This document shows positions 40,558 through 49,232 of a DNA stretch of 64,000 nt, in pieces. The notes below the pieces were generated by a model, which did no database searches, was not told the origin of the DNA, and was given only the letters and a program-made list of their open reading frames with translations. The number at the start of each line of letters is the position of its first letter. Position 1 is the stretch's first letter. The translations under genes were made by a program, and so were the position numbers. The stretch comes from RYN-230 sp963834515 (GTDB lineage: Bacteria; Actinomycetota; Actinomycetes; Streptosporangiales; Streptosporangiaceae), in NCBI GenBank assembly GCA_963834515.1, contig CAWICB010000005.1, positions 310,001 through 374,000 of the forward strand, given 5' to 3'.

Positions 40558-40809
40558 GCGCTGCCTGGCCGCGCTGCCCGCCGGGCCTGGGGAGGCCGGT
40601 CTCCCGGCTGTCCCCGTAGCCGCCGCCGGGCCACGCTGGCCTGGCCGCCCACTGGTCACTGGTACCCGCCCGGAGCTCCGGTCACCCAGTGCCCCCGGCG
40701 TTCCGGGGTCTCCCCCGGCTGGCCCGTCTTCAGTGGTGAGAGCAGTTTTACTGCCGCCGGACAGTGCTGCACAAGGCCTTGCTGCGGGCGATTTGAAGAT
40801 TCTTTGGTC

Positions 40810-40891
40810 ATCCACAGGCAATCCACCGGGCGTCCGGCGTTTTCCCCCGCGCCACCCGGGCCGTCCACCGGTCATCCACAACCAATCCACA
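40810..40891 (+). promoter_or_regulatory. DnaA-box-like motifs spaced 11 bp apart
   Basis: ATCCACA/ATCCACC/GTCCACC occur at 40810, 40821, 40863, 40874 and 40885. The pairs and triplet are spaced exactly 11 bp, and GGTCATCCACA appears twice. TCATCCACA differs from the DnaA box TTATCCACA at one position. This could be a small DnaA-titration or regulatory cluster. Confidence 0.4.
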
Positions 40892-40966
40892 ACCCAGTTA
40901 CCGAACGCCACTCGGTGCGGCCCGGGCCCGGCCGGGGGCGGCCGGCCGCCACCGGCCGCGGCCGGG

Positions 40967-41811
40967 TTACTTCGTGCCGACGCCGCCCCACAGGACGGGG
41001 CCGCCGGCCGGCCCGGTGGCGGCTGCGGCCGCCCGGGCGGGTCCGGGCGCCACTCGGGCAGCCGGACCACGCCGGGCGGCAGCAGCCGGAGGCCAGCGAA
41101 GAACCGGCTCACCTGGGCGTGGCTGCGCGGGGTGACCGGCTCGGCCAGCAGCCCGCTGAGCGGGCCGGCCAGGTTGGGCCGCGCCGGGCCGCCAGTATCG
41201 CTGGCCGGCTGGGACAGCACCAGGAAGCTGCCCGGCGGTACCGCGTCGAGCAGCGTGGCCACGATCTGGCCGGGGCCGGCGTCGTCCGGGATGAACTGCA
41301 GGACCGCATTCAGCACCACGGCCACCGGCTGGGTGAGATCCAGCTGGCCGGCCGCTTCGGCCACGATCTTCCCGGCGTCCCGCAGGTCTGCCTCCAGGTA
41401 GCTGGTGCTGCCGTGCGGGCGGCTGGCCAGCAGCGCCCGCGCGTGGCCGAACACCACCGGATCGCGGTCCACGTAGCAGACCAGCGCGTCCGGCGCGATC
41501 GACTGGGCCACCTGGTGGGTGCTGTTCGCGGTCGGGAGGCCGGCCCCGATGTCGAGGAACTGCCGGACCCCGGCCTCGGCCGTGAGGTAGCGCACCGCCC
41601 GGACCAGGAATGCCCGGGTGGCCCGGACCGATCTGGCCAGGCCGGGGAGCCTGGCCATCGCCTCGTCGCCGGCCTCCCGGTCCACCGCGAAGTTGTCCCG
41701 GCCGCCGAGCCAGTAGTCGCGGACCCGGGCGATATGGGCTGCGCTCGTGTCGAGCCGGGCGGGCGACGGGCCGTCGCTGGCCGTGTCACCCGGCACCTTG
41801 GTGCCGTTCAT
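40967..41811 (-). pseudogene. DUF574 SAM-dependent methyltransferase with a C-terminal frameshift
   Basis: The first ~250 residues are a standard S-adenosylmethionine methyltransferase of the DUF574 family. Landmarks are ARVRDYWLGGRDNFAVDREAG, GVRQFLDIGAGLPTANSTHQVAQ, VCYVDRDPVVFGHARALL and VLNAVLQFIPDDA. After GVVRLPEWRPD (about 41043) the expected ending, PVLWGGVGTK then TAA at 40967, is found in another frame. One missing base in the C-run near 41038-41043 explains it, and total length 845 nt is one short of a multiple of three. The 5' part has AGAGG 8 nt before ATG 41811. Either a real lesion or a homopolymer sequence error. Confidence 0.8.
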
Positions 41812-41970
41812 CGGATGTGCCTCTCACGCTGCAGGCTCACTGGGGAGTCCCGCGCTGCCGGCCGGCCCGCCGGGGTGCTGGCGGGGGCTGAGTGCCCCGG
41901 CCGTCCGGAAAGCCGGGGCCAGCATATTCAGCGCGGCTGGGTGGCCGGGACGCCGGAGCGCCGGGGCCGG

Positions 41971-42468
41971 TCAGCTGCTGCTGGTGGCGAGGTAGCGGCC
42001 CGCGAACCTGATCAGCGGCTCGCCCGCCTCGGCCAGGTACGGGACATGCCGCACGGCCGCGATGGCCAGCAGGTGATCGCCGGCCGGTATCCGCTCGGTG
42101 ACGCCGCACTCCAGGGCGGCCAGGCCGCCGTCCGGGATCAGCGCGCCGGATACCTGGCCCCGCTGATGGGGCACGCCCTCCAGCATCAGCCGGGCGCCGG
42201 GCCGGCCGGCCGCGGCGAACCGGCCGGCCAGCGCCCGCTGCCCGGCGGCCAGCACGGTCACCGCGAACTGGTCAACCCGGCCGAGCAGCTCGGCCGGGTA
42301 GGACCCGGCCATCAGCGAGACCAGGATCAGGGGCGGCGCGGCGGACACCGGGCAGAACGCGCTCACCGTGGTGCCCACGTCGTCCCGCCCGTCGGCCATG
42401 GTGACCAGTGTGACGCCGGTGGCGAAGGCGGACAGCGCGTCGCCCAGCCCGGCCGTGCTGCCGGTCAC
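41971..42468 (-). CDS. Flavin reductase-like domain protein (FMN-binding)
   Basis: 165 residues. The flavin-reductase fold shows FATGVTLVTMADGRDDVGTTVSAFCPVSAAPPLILVSLMAGSYPAELL, a typical FMN-binding beginning, and later GDHLLAIAAVRHV. Such proteins supply reduced flavin to monooxygenases or act as small NAD(P)H:FMN reductases. It follows sppA on the same strand with a 19-nt gap, so it is likely co-transcribed, though no functional link is evident. GTG 42468. Confidence 0.85.
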   Translation of the reverse strand: MTGSTAGLGDALSAFATGVTLVTMADGRDDVGTTVSAFCPVSAAPPLILVSLMAGSYPAELLGRVDQFAVTVLAAGQRALAGRFAAAGRPGARLMLEGVPHQRGQVSGALIPDGGLAALECGVTERIPAGDHLLAIAAVRHVPYLAEAGEPLIRFAGRYLATSSS

Positions 42469-42487
42469 CGGTGCCGGGCCGCCCCGG

Positions 42488-44194
42488 TCACTGGATCACC
42501 CACCGCCCGGGCAGCAGCAGCGGGCCGTAGGACGGCAGGCCGGCCTGGGCCGCGAGCTGCCACACCGGGCCCCAGGCCTCGGCCAACAGGGACGTGCGGG
42601 CGGCCGGGCGCTCCTCACTGGACGCGGGCGGCCGGACCCGGTCCAGCGGGTGGCTGCGCGGGTAGAGCCGCACCGGCGCGGTGTCGGGCAGCGCCGCCTT
42701 CCGCTTGGCCACGTCCAGTGCGGTGTCCAGGCCGCCCAGCGAGTCGACCAGCCCGATGCCGGCCGCATCCGCGCCGGTCCACACCCGGCCCCGGGCCACC
42801 TCGTGCACCCGCTCCTGGGCCAGCCCGCGGCCGGACGCGACCTTGCCCGTGAAGTCGGCGTAGATACGGTCCAGCCAGCTGTTGATCTTGGCCCACTCGT
42901 CCTCGCGGAACGGCCGGGACGCGGTGAACATGTCGGCGTGAGCACCCTCGGTCACCACGTCCGACGTCACGCCGGCCCGCAGCAGCGCCTCGTTCAGCAC
43001 CGGCTTGCCGCTGAGCACCCCGATGGACCCGGTGATGGTGCCCGGCTGGGCGATGATCGCGTCGGCGGCCATGGCGATGAAGTAGCCACCGGACGCCGCC
43101 ACCTCACCCATCGACACCACGACCGTCTTGCCGGCCTGGCGGGCCCGTACCGTCTCCCGCCAGATCGTGTCGGACGCCACGTACGAGCCGCCGGGGCTGT
43201 TCACCCGCAGCACGATGGCCTTGACCCGGTGGTCAGCGATGGCACTGCGCAGCGCGGCGCTCAGCGTGTCCGAGCCTATCGGGCCGCGCAGCAGCGGGCC
43301 GCGGGAACTGCGGCCGCGCCGGATGGCCCCGGATGCGTAGATCAGCGCGACCGAGTCCGCGCCGGGCCGGGGCAGCGTGCGGGTCCGTTCGGCCAGCACA
43401 CGGGCCCGCTGGTAGCGGCTCAGGAAGAGCAGTTGCGTGTCCGGGCCCACCTCTTTGCGGACCGCCTCGTACACCTCGTCCCGGTAACCCAGCGCATCGA
43501 CCAGGCTGCGGTCCAGGGCCTCGCTGGCCTGGAACGGGCCGCTGTCGATCAGCGCCCGGGCCGCCTCGCCGGAAATCTCCAGCCGCTCCGCGATGGCCGC
43601 GGTGATCTGCTCCACGATGGAGGCGGCCATCCGCTGCAGTTCTTCCCGGGCCGGGCCGGAGAACCCCTGCTCGGTGAATCGTTCGGCCGCGCTCTTGTAC
43701 TCTTCCCGCTTGCCGACCTGGAACTCGACCCCCAGCTTGTCCAGCGCGCCACGGTAGAACCAGTTCTGCACGCTGATGCCGGTCAGCCCCAGGTCCCCGG
43801 ACGGCTGCAGGTAGATCCGGTCGAACGCGGTGGCCAGGTAGTACGGCACGTTCCCGGGCGAGAAGTCGCCGAACGTCTCCGCCCAGGCGACCGCGAGTTT
43901 GCCCGAGCCCGCGAACGCCGCGATTGCGGCCCGCAGTTCCTGTACCTGGGCCAGCCCCATCCGCTGCCCGCCGACCTTGGCCACCAGCGCCCGGACCCGC
44001 TGGTCGGTGCGGGCCCGGCGCAGCCCGTCCAGCACGTCGGCCAGCCGGGGCCGCCGCATCGTGGCCAGCGCCGTCAACGGGTCGGTGGGCGGTTCCTCCG
44101 CGATCCCGTCGCTCAGGTCCAGCTCGAGGATCAGCGGAGCCGTCCGCCGCTGGCGGAACGTGGTGATCCGGTCGGTCAGCGTGGAAGTCACCAT
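42488..44194 (-). CDS. sppA: Signal peptide peptidase SppA, 67K type
   Basis: 568 residues with two tandem S49 domains. The catalytic Lys is K167 in KREEYKSAAERF (first domain) and the Ser is S368 in GEVAASGGYF (second domain). Their 201-residue spacing matches the E. coli SppA K209/S409 pair. It degrades residual signal peptides in the membrane. No clear N-terminal membrane anchor is visible, so it may associate with the membrane peripherally, as some actinobacterial forms do. ATG 44194; the flavin reductase gene follows. Confidence 0.93.
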   Translation of the reverse strand: MVTSTLTDRITTFRQRRTAPLILELDLSDGIAEEPPTDPLTALATMRRPRLADVLDGLRRARTDQRVRALVAKVGGQRMGLAQVQELRAAIAAFAGSGKLAVAWAETFGDFSPGNVPYYLATAFDRIYLQPSGDLGLTGISVQNWFYRGALDKLGVEFQVGKREEYKSAAERFTEQGFSGPAREELQRMAASIVEQITAAIAERLEISGEAARALIDSGPFQASEALDRSLVDALGYRDEVYEAVRKEVGPDTQLLFLSRYQRARVLAERTRTLPRPGADSVALIYASGAIRRGRSSRGPLLRGPIGSDTLSAALRSAIADHRVKAIVLRVNSPGGSYVASDTIWRETVRARQAGKTVVVSMGEVAASGGYFIAMAADAIIAQPGTITGSIGVLSGKPVLNEALLRAGVTSDVVTEGAHADMFTASRPFREDEWAKINSWLDRIYADFTGKVASGRGLAQERVHEVARGRVWTGADAAGIGLVDSLGGLDTALDVAKRKAALPDTAPVRLYPRSHPLDRVRPPASSEERPAARTSLLAEAWGPVWQLAAQAGLPSYGPLLLPGRWVIQ

Positions 44195-44275
44195 GCGAGC
44201 AGCTTACGGCCCCGCCGCGTGGGGCGGGCGGCTGCCTGGGCTGCGCTATCGTCGGACAGGGCCGAAAGGACGGTA

Positions 44276-45148
44276 ATGGCCGAAGGGGATGGCAATGGCT
44301 GGGCTGATTGCGCTCAGGGCCACCGTCACTGGGGCAGGCATGGTGCGGCCGGCCTCCTGGCCTGCGCCCCTGGGCATGACGGGCAGACCAGTGTGCTGCT
44401 CATCCTGCGCGCGGACTGGACCCAGCACGCCGGGACCTGGGGCCCGCCGGGTGGGGCCCGGGACAGCCACGAGTCCGCGGCGGGAGCCGCACTGCGCGAG
44501 GCGGCCGAGGAGTGTGCCGTGCCGCCGGGCGCGGCGCGCATCCACGGCCTGCTCGACGACGACCACGGCGGCTGGTCCTACCAGACCCTGGTGGCTGGTG
44601 CCGACCGCCCGTTCGGCGTCCGGGCCGCCAGCCGGGAGGCGCCCCGGGTGGCCTGGGTTCCGGTGGATCAGGTCGGGTCGCTGCCGCTGCATCCTGGGTT
44701 CGCGGTGACCTGGCCGGTCATCCGCGAGGCGGTCGAGCCGGTGACCATCATCGTGGACGCGGCCAACGTGATCGGCTCCCGGGCCGACGGATGGTGGCGG
44801 GACCGGGCCGGGGCGGCGGCCCGGCTGGGCCGTGAGCTGGCCGGGCTGGCTGGGCGTGGCATCACCCAGCTGCCGGCCGGGGTGCGGGCCGGCGCGCTGG
44901 ACCGGTGGTTCCCGCAGTACATCCTGGTGCTGGAGGGGCAGGCCAAGGCGGCCCTGCCGGAGCTGGCCGACGCCGACGGGGTCCGGGTGGTAGCCGCCCC
45001 CGGGTCGGGTGACGACACCATCGCCGAGCTGGCGGCCAGCACCCGCGGGTCCCGCGTGGTGGTGACCGCCGACCGTGAGCTGCGCCGCCGCGCCACTGCG
45101 GCCGGCGCTACCGTGACCGGCCCGCGCTGGCTGCTCGATCTGCTGTAG
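44276..45148 (+). CDS. NUDIX hydrolase fused to a NYN/PIN-like nuclease domain
   Basis: 290 residues. The N-half (to about 150) has a Nudix box GGARDSHESAAGAALREAAEECAV (G-x5-E-x7-RE-x2-EE with the last Gly replaced by Ala). The C-half begins VTIIVDAANVIGSRADGWWRDRAG and continues GSGDDTIAELAAS and VVVTADRELRRRATAAG, giving the acidic triad of NYN/PIN-like nucleases. A fusion of nucleotide-pyrophosphohydrolase and RNA-nuclease-like domains suggests RNA or nucleotide surveillance. ATG 44276 has GAAAGGA 5 nt upstream. It is divergent from sppA. Confidence 0.8.
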   Translation: MAEGDGNGWADCAQGHRHWGRHGAAGLLACAPGHDGQTSVLLILRADWTQHAGTWGPPGGARDSHESAAGAALREAAEECAVPPGAARIHGLLDDDHGGWSYQTLVAGADRPFGVRAASREAPRVAWVPVDQVGSLPLHPGFAVTWPVIREAVEPVTIIVDAANVIGSRADGWWRDRAGAAARLGRELAGLAGRGITQLPAGVRAGALDRWFPQYILVLEGQAKAALPELADADGVRVVAAPGSGDDTIAELAASTRGSRVVVTADRELRRRATAAGATVTGPRWLLDLL

Positions 45149-45162
45149 CGGCGCCGCTGGGG

Positions 45163-45675
45163 TCAGCCAGTGGCCCGTGCGGCGCGGTCACGGGCCAGCC
45201 GCCGCAGGATCGGCCGGGCGGCGAAGTACGAGCCAGCCAGCGCGCTGCCGCCGATGCCCAGGTCGATGGAGATCCGGCCCTGCCTGGCCCAGTACACGTC
45301 CCTGAGGTCGAGCAGCAGCGCGAACTCGTCCACGATCAGGGCCAGGGCCGCACCGTAAGTGAGCGCCACCGCCGGGTGCCGCCGGGTCCGGTCCTCACCA
45401 CGGACCGCGACCGCCCCGACCCCGGCCAGCATCCCGATGCCCCACATGTAGTGGTGCAGGTGTTCACCACCCAGGCTGAGGTTGCGGAATGGCCCCCGGC
45501 CCTCCCGGATGCTGTAGGTGATGCCGCGGACCGCGGTGAACGTCCCGGTGAAGGACAGCCAGCTGAGCAGTGCGCTGCGCTGGCCCGGGTCGAGTTCCTC
45601 GTGGTAAGCGGTGCGCACGGCGGTGGCCGGTGTCTGTTCTGCCGTATTTGCGTGAACTTCAGTAGCCTGCGTCAC
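45163..45675 (-). CDS. Conserved membrane protein of unknown function
   Basis: 170 residues with about four helices (LLSWLSFTGTFTAVRGITYSI, LHHYMWGIGMLAGVGAVAV, AVALTYGAALALIVDEFALLLDL, IDLGIGGSALAGSYFAARPIL). The motif GGEHLHHYMWGI and VDEFALLLDLRDVYW carry His/Asp/Glu at helix edges, possibly metal or heme-related, but I cannot assign a family. GTG 45675 is chosen; the longer frame to 45747 runs into the palindromic repeat region. Convergent with the NUDIX fusion. Confidence 0.6.
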   Translation of the reverse strand: MTQATEVHANTAEQTPATAVRTAYHEELDPGQRSALLSWLSFTGTFTAVRGITYSIREGRGPFRNLSLGGEHLHHYMWGIGMLAGVGAVAVRGEDRTRRHPAVALTYGAALALIVDEFALLLDLRDVYWARQGRISIDLGIGGSALAGSYFAARPILRRLARDRAARATG

Positions 45676-45735
45676 GGCTCTTTCACCTTCCCCTCTCTGC
45701 ACATCCTTCCGCATCGCCGCCGCATTGCCGCTATC

Positions 45736-45781
45736 AGCGCGGTGCATTTTGGGTCACCCGTGACCACAAATGCACCGCGCT
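45736..45781. repeat. 46-bp palindromic repeat, family AGCGCGGTGCATTT (copy 2)
   Basis: The left arm AGCGCGGTGCATTTTGGG and right arm CACAAATGCACCGCGCT mirror each other around GTCACCCGTGAC, itself a palindrome. It lies in the divergent promoter region between the membrane protein gene and the TauE/SafE gene. The outer arms match copy 1 at 10453. Confidence 0.8.
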
Positions 45782-45846
45782 AACACAGAAGCTGGGTGTG
45801 GGGTGGGTCACGGCGCGGAATGGGCGGTCTGTGCTTGGGTCAGGAG

Positions 45847-46935
45847 GTGACCCCAGCTGATCTGGTCGTACTCGCCGTGGCCGGGATCGCCGCGGGCATC
45901 GTCAGCACGGTGGCCAGCCTGGCCTCCCTGGTGTCTTACCCGGTGCTGCTCGCGCTCGGGCTGCCGCCGCTGGCCGCCAACGTGACCAACACCGTGTCGC
46001 TGTCTTTTACCGCGGTCGGCGCGGCGGCGGGGTCGCGCCCGGAACTGGCCGGCCAGGGAGCCCGGCTGCGCCGGCTGGGCCTGGTCACCGGGCTGGGTGG
46101 CGCCGCGGGCGCGGCCATCCTGCTGCTGACCCCGGCCCGGACGTTCGAGGCGGCCGCCCCGGTGCTGATCGGCGGGGCGTCCCTGGTGCTGCTGCTTCAG
46201 CCGGCGCCGCAGGCCGGGCCGGCGGGCACCGGCCTGGCGGCTGGGCCGCCCGCCCCCGGCCCGGGCGCCGGGCCGGGCGCCCCGGCCGCGGCGGATGCGT
46301 CCGGCTCGGCGGACGGCGCTCGCGCGCCGAGCGCACCGGACGCGGCGGACGGACCGGACGCGCCGAGCGCGCCGAGCGCGGCGGACGGACCGGACGGACC
46401 GGACGCGCCGAGCACACCGGACGCGCCGAGCGCACCGGACGCGGCGGACGGACCGGACGCCGCCGCCGCGCCGGGCCGGCCCGGCGGGCCGGGCCGGCCC
46501 GGTACGGCTGGGGGGCCGGCCCGGCGCTGGCCATTCCGGGTTTCCCGGCCCCGGCCGGGAAACCCGGACCGCGAGCAGAGCCGGGCCCGGCTGGCGATGC
46601 TGTTCTGCGTCGCCTGCTACGTGGGGTACTTCGGCGCGGCCGGCGGGATCCTGATGCTGGCCGTGCTGATGCCCATGCTCAGCCAGTCGCTGGCCCGGAC
46701 GAACGCAGTGAAGAACGTGATCAACGGGCTGGCCAACGGGGTCGCAGCGATCGGTTTCGCCGCGTTCGGCCCGGTCCGCTGGGCGGCCGTGCTGCCGCTG
46801 GGCGCGGGTTTCCTGATCGGCGGGTGGACCGGGCCGGCCCTGGTCCGCCGGATCCCGGGCCGGCTGCTGCAGATCCTGATCGCGCTGGGCGGGATCGGCC
46901 TGGCCATCAGGCTCGGCCTGAGCGCCTACCACTGA
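45847..46935 (+). CDS. TauE/SafE-family sulfite/organosulfur exporter with a long acidic loop
   Basis: About 362 residues. N-half helices include VVLAVAGIAAGIVSTVASLASLVSYPVLLALGLPPLAANVTNTVSLSFTAVGAA, the TauE signature. C-half helices include LFCVACYVGYFGAAGGILMLAVLMPML and NAVKNVINGLANGV. Between them, residues about 125-235 form a Pro/Asp/Ala loop with repeated APSAPDAADGPD units, absent from typical members (about 250 residues). It likely moves a sulfonate/sulfite or similar anion. The start is uncertain: GTG 45847 fits homologues but AGGAG abuts it; ATG 45820 is the alternative. Confidence 0.8.
   Translation: MTPADLVVLAVAGIAAGIVSTVASLASLVSYPVLLALGLPPLAANVTNTVSLSFTAVGAAAGSRPELAGQGARLRRLGLVTGLGGAAGAAILLLTPARTFEAAAPVLIGGASLVLLLQPAPQAGPAGTGLAAGPPAPGPGAGPGAPAAADASGSADGARAPSAPDAADGPDAPSAPSAADGPDGPDAPSTPDAPSAPDAADGPDAAAAPGRPGGPGRPGTAGGPARRWPFRVSRPRPGNPDREQSRARLAMLFCVACYVGYFGAAGGILMLAVLMPMLSQSLARTNAVKNVINGLANGVAAIGFAAFGPVRWAAVLPLGAGFLIGGWTGPALVRRIPGRLLQILIALGGIGLAIRLGLSAYH
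46300..46475 (+). repeat. Coding tandem repeat (Pro/Asp/Ala) in the exporter loop
   Basis: Repeats of GCGCCGAGCGCACCGGAC and GCGGCGGACGGACCGGAC types, in varied order, encode the APSAPD/AADGPD loop. Neighbouring units share long identical stretches, consistent with recent expansion. Confidence 0.75.
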
Positions 46936-46937
46936 CG

Positions 46938-46965
46938 CCGTAATCCGGCCCAGGCCGGATTACGG
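46938..46965. terminator. Bidirectional terminator between the exporter and glgB
   Basis: A 13-bp perfect stem (CCGTAATCCGGCC, 2-nt loop, GGCCGGATTACGG) starts 3 nt after the exporter stop and lies 36 bp past the glgB stop on the other strand. The two genes are convergent. Confidence 0.8.
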
Positions 46966-47000
46966 CCGGATAACACCCTGGCCGGGCGGGCCGGCCGGGC

Positions 47001-49211
47001 TCAGCCTGCGTCGGGGACGAGCCACAGCACGCCCAGCGGCGGCAGCGTGAGCACGGCCGACGCGGGCTGGCCGTGCCACGGCTCGGGCACCGCCTCGATC
47101 ACGCCCAGGTTGCCCACCCCGCTGCCGCCGTAATCGGCCGCGTCGGTGTTGACCAGCTCCCGCCAGCGGCCGGCCTCGGGCAGCCCGAGCCGGTACTGAG
47201 AGTGCGGGCCGCCAGAGAAGTTGGCCACGCACACCAGCGTCCCGGGCTGGCCCGGTTCGGCCCGGTCCCCGGCCAGCCGCATGAACGACAGCACGTTGCC
47301 GGCCGCGTCGTTGGCGTCGATCCAGCGGAACCCGGCCGGTGAATTGTCCAGCGCCCACAGCGCCGGGGCGCCGCGGTACCCACGGTTCAGGTCGGCGACC
47401 AGTTTCCGGGCGCCGGCGTGGTACTCGTACTGGAGCACCCACCAGTCCAGGCCGCGCTCGGCCGACCACTCGCTGCCCTGCCCCCACTCCGAGCCCATGA
47501 ACAGCAGCTGCTTGCCCGGATGGGCCCACATGTAGGCGAGCATGGCGCGCAGCCCGGCGAACCGGTTCCACTCGTCGCCGGGCATCCTGCTCAGCAGCGA
47601 GCCCTTGCCGTGCACCACCTCGTCGTGGGACAGCGGCAGCACGAAATTCTCGCTGAACGCGTACATCAGCGAGAACGTGATCTCGTTGTGGTGGTACTGC
47701 CGGTACACCGGGTCCAGCGACATGTAGCTGAGCGTGTCGTGCATCCAGCCGAGGTTCCACTTGTAGCCGAAGCCCAGCCCGCCCAGGTGCACCGGGCGGG
47801 TCACCCCCGGCCAGGCGGTCGACTCCTCGGCGATCATCATGGTGCCCGGCACCCGGCGGTAGCAGGCCGAGTTGACCTCCTGCAGGAACGACACCGCGTC
47901 GGTGTTCTCCCGGCCGCCCTGTGCGTTCGGCGCCCACTCGCCCGCACGCCGCGAATAGTCCAGGTACAGCATGGACGCGACGGCGTCCACCCGGAGCCCG
48001 TCGGCGTGGAACTCCTCCAGCCAGTACAGCGCGTTGGCGACCAGGAAGTTGCGCACTTCGGTGCGCCCGTAGTCGAAGATCAGCGTGCCCCAGTCCGGGT
48101 GCTCGCCGCGGCGCGGATCCGGGTGCTCGTACAGCGGTGTGCCGTCGAACCGGGCCAGCGCCCACTCGTCGCGCGGGAAGTGGGCCGGGACCCAGTCCAG
48201 GATCACCCCGATGCCGGCCTGGTGCAGCCGGTCCACCAGGTGGCGGAACTCGTCCGGGCTGCCGAACCGGGCCGTCGGCGCGTAGTACGAGGTGACCTGG
48301 TAACCCCACGACCCGCCGAACGGGTGCTCGGCCACCGGCAGGAACTCCACGTGGGTGAAGCCCAGGCTGGTCACGTACTCGGTCAGCTCCTCGGCCAGCT
48401 GGGCGTAGCTCAGCCCGGGCCGCCAGGAGCCGAGGTGCACCTCGTACACGCTCACCGGCTGGCCGACCGACTGGCGCCGCGCACGGGAACTCAGCCACTC
48501 GGCGTCGCTCCATTCGTAGCGCGAGGTGTAGATGACCGACGCGGTGGCGGGCGGGCGCTCGGCCCGGCTGGCCATCGGGTCGGCCTTGCGGTGCCACCGG
48601 CCGTCCGCCCCGCAGATCTCGAACTTGTAGTGGGTGCCGTCGCCCACGTCGGGCAGGAAGATCTCCCACACCCCGGCGCCGCCCAGCGAGCGCATCGGGT
48701 GCCCGCGGCCGTCCCAGTGGTTGAAGTCGCCGATGACCCGGACGCCGCGGGCGTTCGGCGCCCACACCGCGAACGCGGTGCCGGTCACCGGGCCGTACTG
48801 GCGCACGTGCGCGCCCAGCACCTGCCATAGGTTCTCGTGCCGCCCCTCACCGATCAGGTGCAGGTCCATCTCCCCCAGGGTGGGCAGGAAGCGGTACGGG
48901 TCGTCGGTGACCAGTTCGGGCAGCGGGCCGCCATTGCCGTCCGGGTAACTCACCGCAACCCGGTAGTCCGGCACGTCGCCGAGCGGCAGGGTGGCAGCGA
49001 ACACGCCCTCGTGCGCGTGCTCGGCCGGGAAGCGGCGGCCGTCGGGCAGCACCACGGTGACCGTCTTGGCCAGCGGGCGGAGCACCCGGACAGTCACCCC
49101 GCCCGGCCCCGGATGGGCGCCCAGGATGGAGTGCGGGTCGTGGTGCGTGCCTGCCACCACACGGTCGATTTCCCCCAGGCTGACCTCAGCCTGGTCACGC
49201 TGAGTAACCAT
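47001..49211 (-). CDS. glgB: 1,4-alpha-glucan branching enzyme
   Basis: 736 residues. N-terminal carbohydrate-binding module (CBM48-like, VWAPNARGVRVIGDFNHWDGRGHPM), then a GH13 barrel. The nucleophile region is GLRVDAVASMLYLDYSR and the acid region MIAEESTAWPGVT; region III includes SHDEVVHGKGSLLSRM. It makes alpha-1,6 branches on glucan or maltosyl chains. ATG 49211. It is the last gene of glgE-treS-mak-glgB (leftward), 21 nt after mak, and ends toward the 46938 terminator. Confidence 0.97.
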   Translation of the reverse strand: MVTQRDQAEVSLGEIDRVVAGTHHDPHSILGAHPGPGGVTVRVLRPLAKTVTVVLPDGRRFPAEHAHEGVFAATLPLGDVPDYRVAVSYPDGNGGPLPELVTDDPYRFLPTLGEMDLHLIGEGRHENLWQVLGAHVRQYGPVTGTAFAVWAPNARGVRVIGDFNHWDGRGHPMRSLGGAGVWEIFLPDVGDGTHYKFEICGADGRWHRKADPMASRAERPPATASVIYTSRYEWSDAEWLSSRARRQSVGQPVSVYEVHLGSWRPGLSYAQLAEELTEYVTSLGFTHVEFLPVAEHPFGGSWGYQVTSYYAPTARFGSPDEFRHLVDRLHQAGIGVILDWVPAHFPRDEWALARFDGTPLYEHPDPRRGEHPDWGTLIFDYGRTEVRNFLVANALYWLEEFHADGLRVDAVASMLYLDYSRRAGEWAPNAQGGRENTDAVSFLQEVNSACYRRVPGTMMIAEESTAWPGVTRPVHLGGLGFGYKWNLGWMHDTLSYMSLDPVYRQYHHNEITFSLMYAFSENFVLPLSHDEVVHGKGSLLSRMPGDEWNRFAGLRAMLAYMWAHPGKQLLFMGSEWGQGSEWSAERGLDWWVLQYEYHAGARKLVADLNRGYRGAPALWALDNSPAGFRWIDANDAAGNVLSFMRLAGDRAEPGQPGTLVCVANFSGGPHSQYRLGLPEAGRWRELVNTDAADYGGSGVGNLGVIEAVPEPWHGQPASAVLTLPPLGVLWLVPDAG

Positions 49212-49232
49212 ATTTTAGGCGTCCTTAGCCGC

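Larger units (their letters stand above)
40423..40966. other. Intergenic region downstream of hutI (about 544 bp, no gene)
   Basis: This gap separates two convergent genes. It holds the strong terminator at 40525-40557 and an array of ATCCACA motifs spaced 11 bp apart at 40810-40891. No coding frame in it looks real; the long leftward open frames that cross it are out-of-frame continuations of the methyltransferase. Confidence 0.6.

Noticed and set aside
39121..40966. Continuation of the DUF574 frame for another ~600 codons to 39121
   Set aside because: Homology ends at about 41043 and moves to another frame; the rest is antisense to hutI with random composition.
42368..44275. An upstream extension of the NUDIX fusion frame for over 600 codons
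   Set aside because: It is antisense to sppA; the ATG at 44276 has a good ribosome site and homology starts there.
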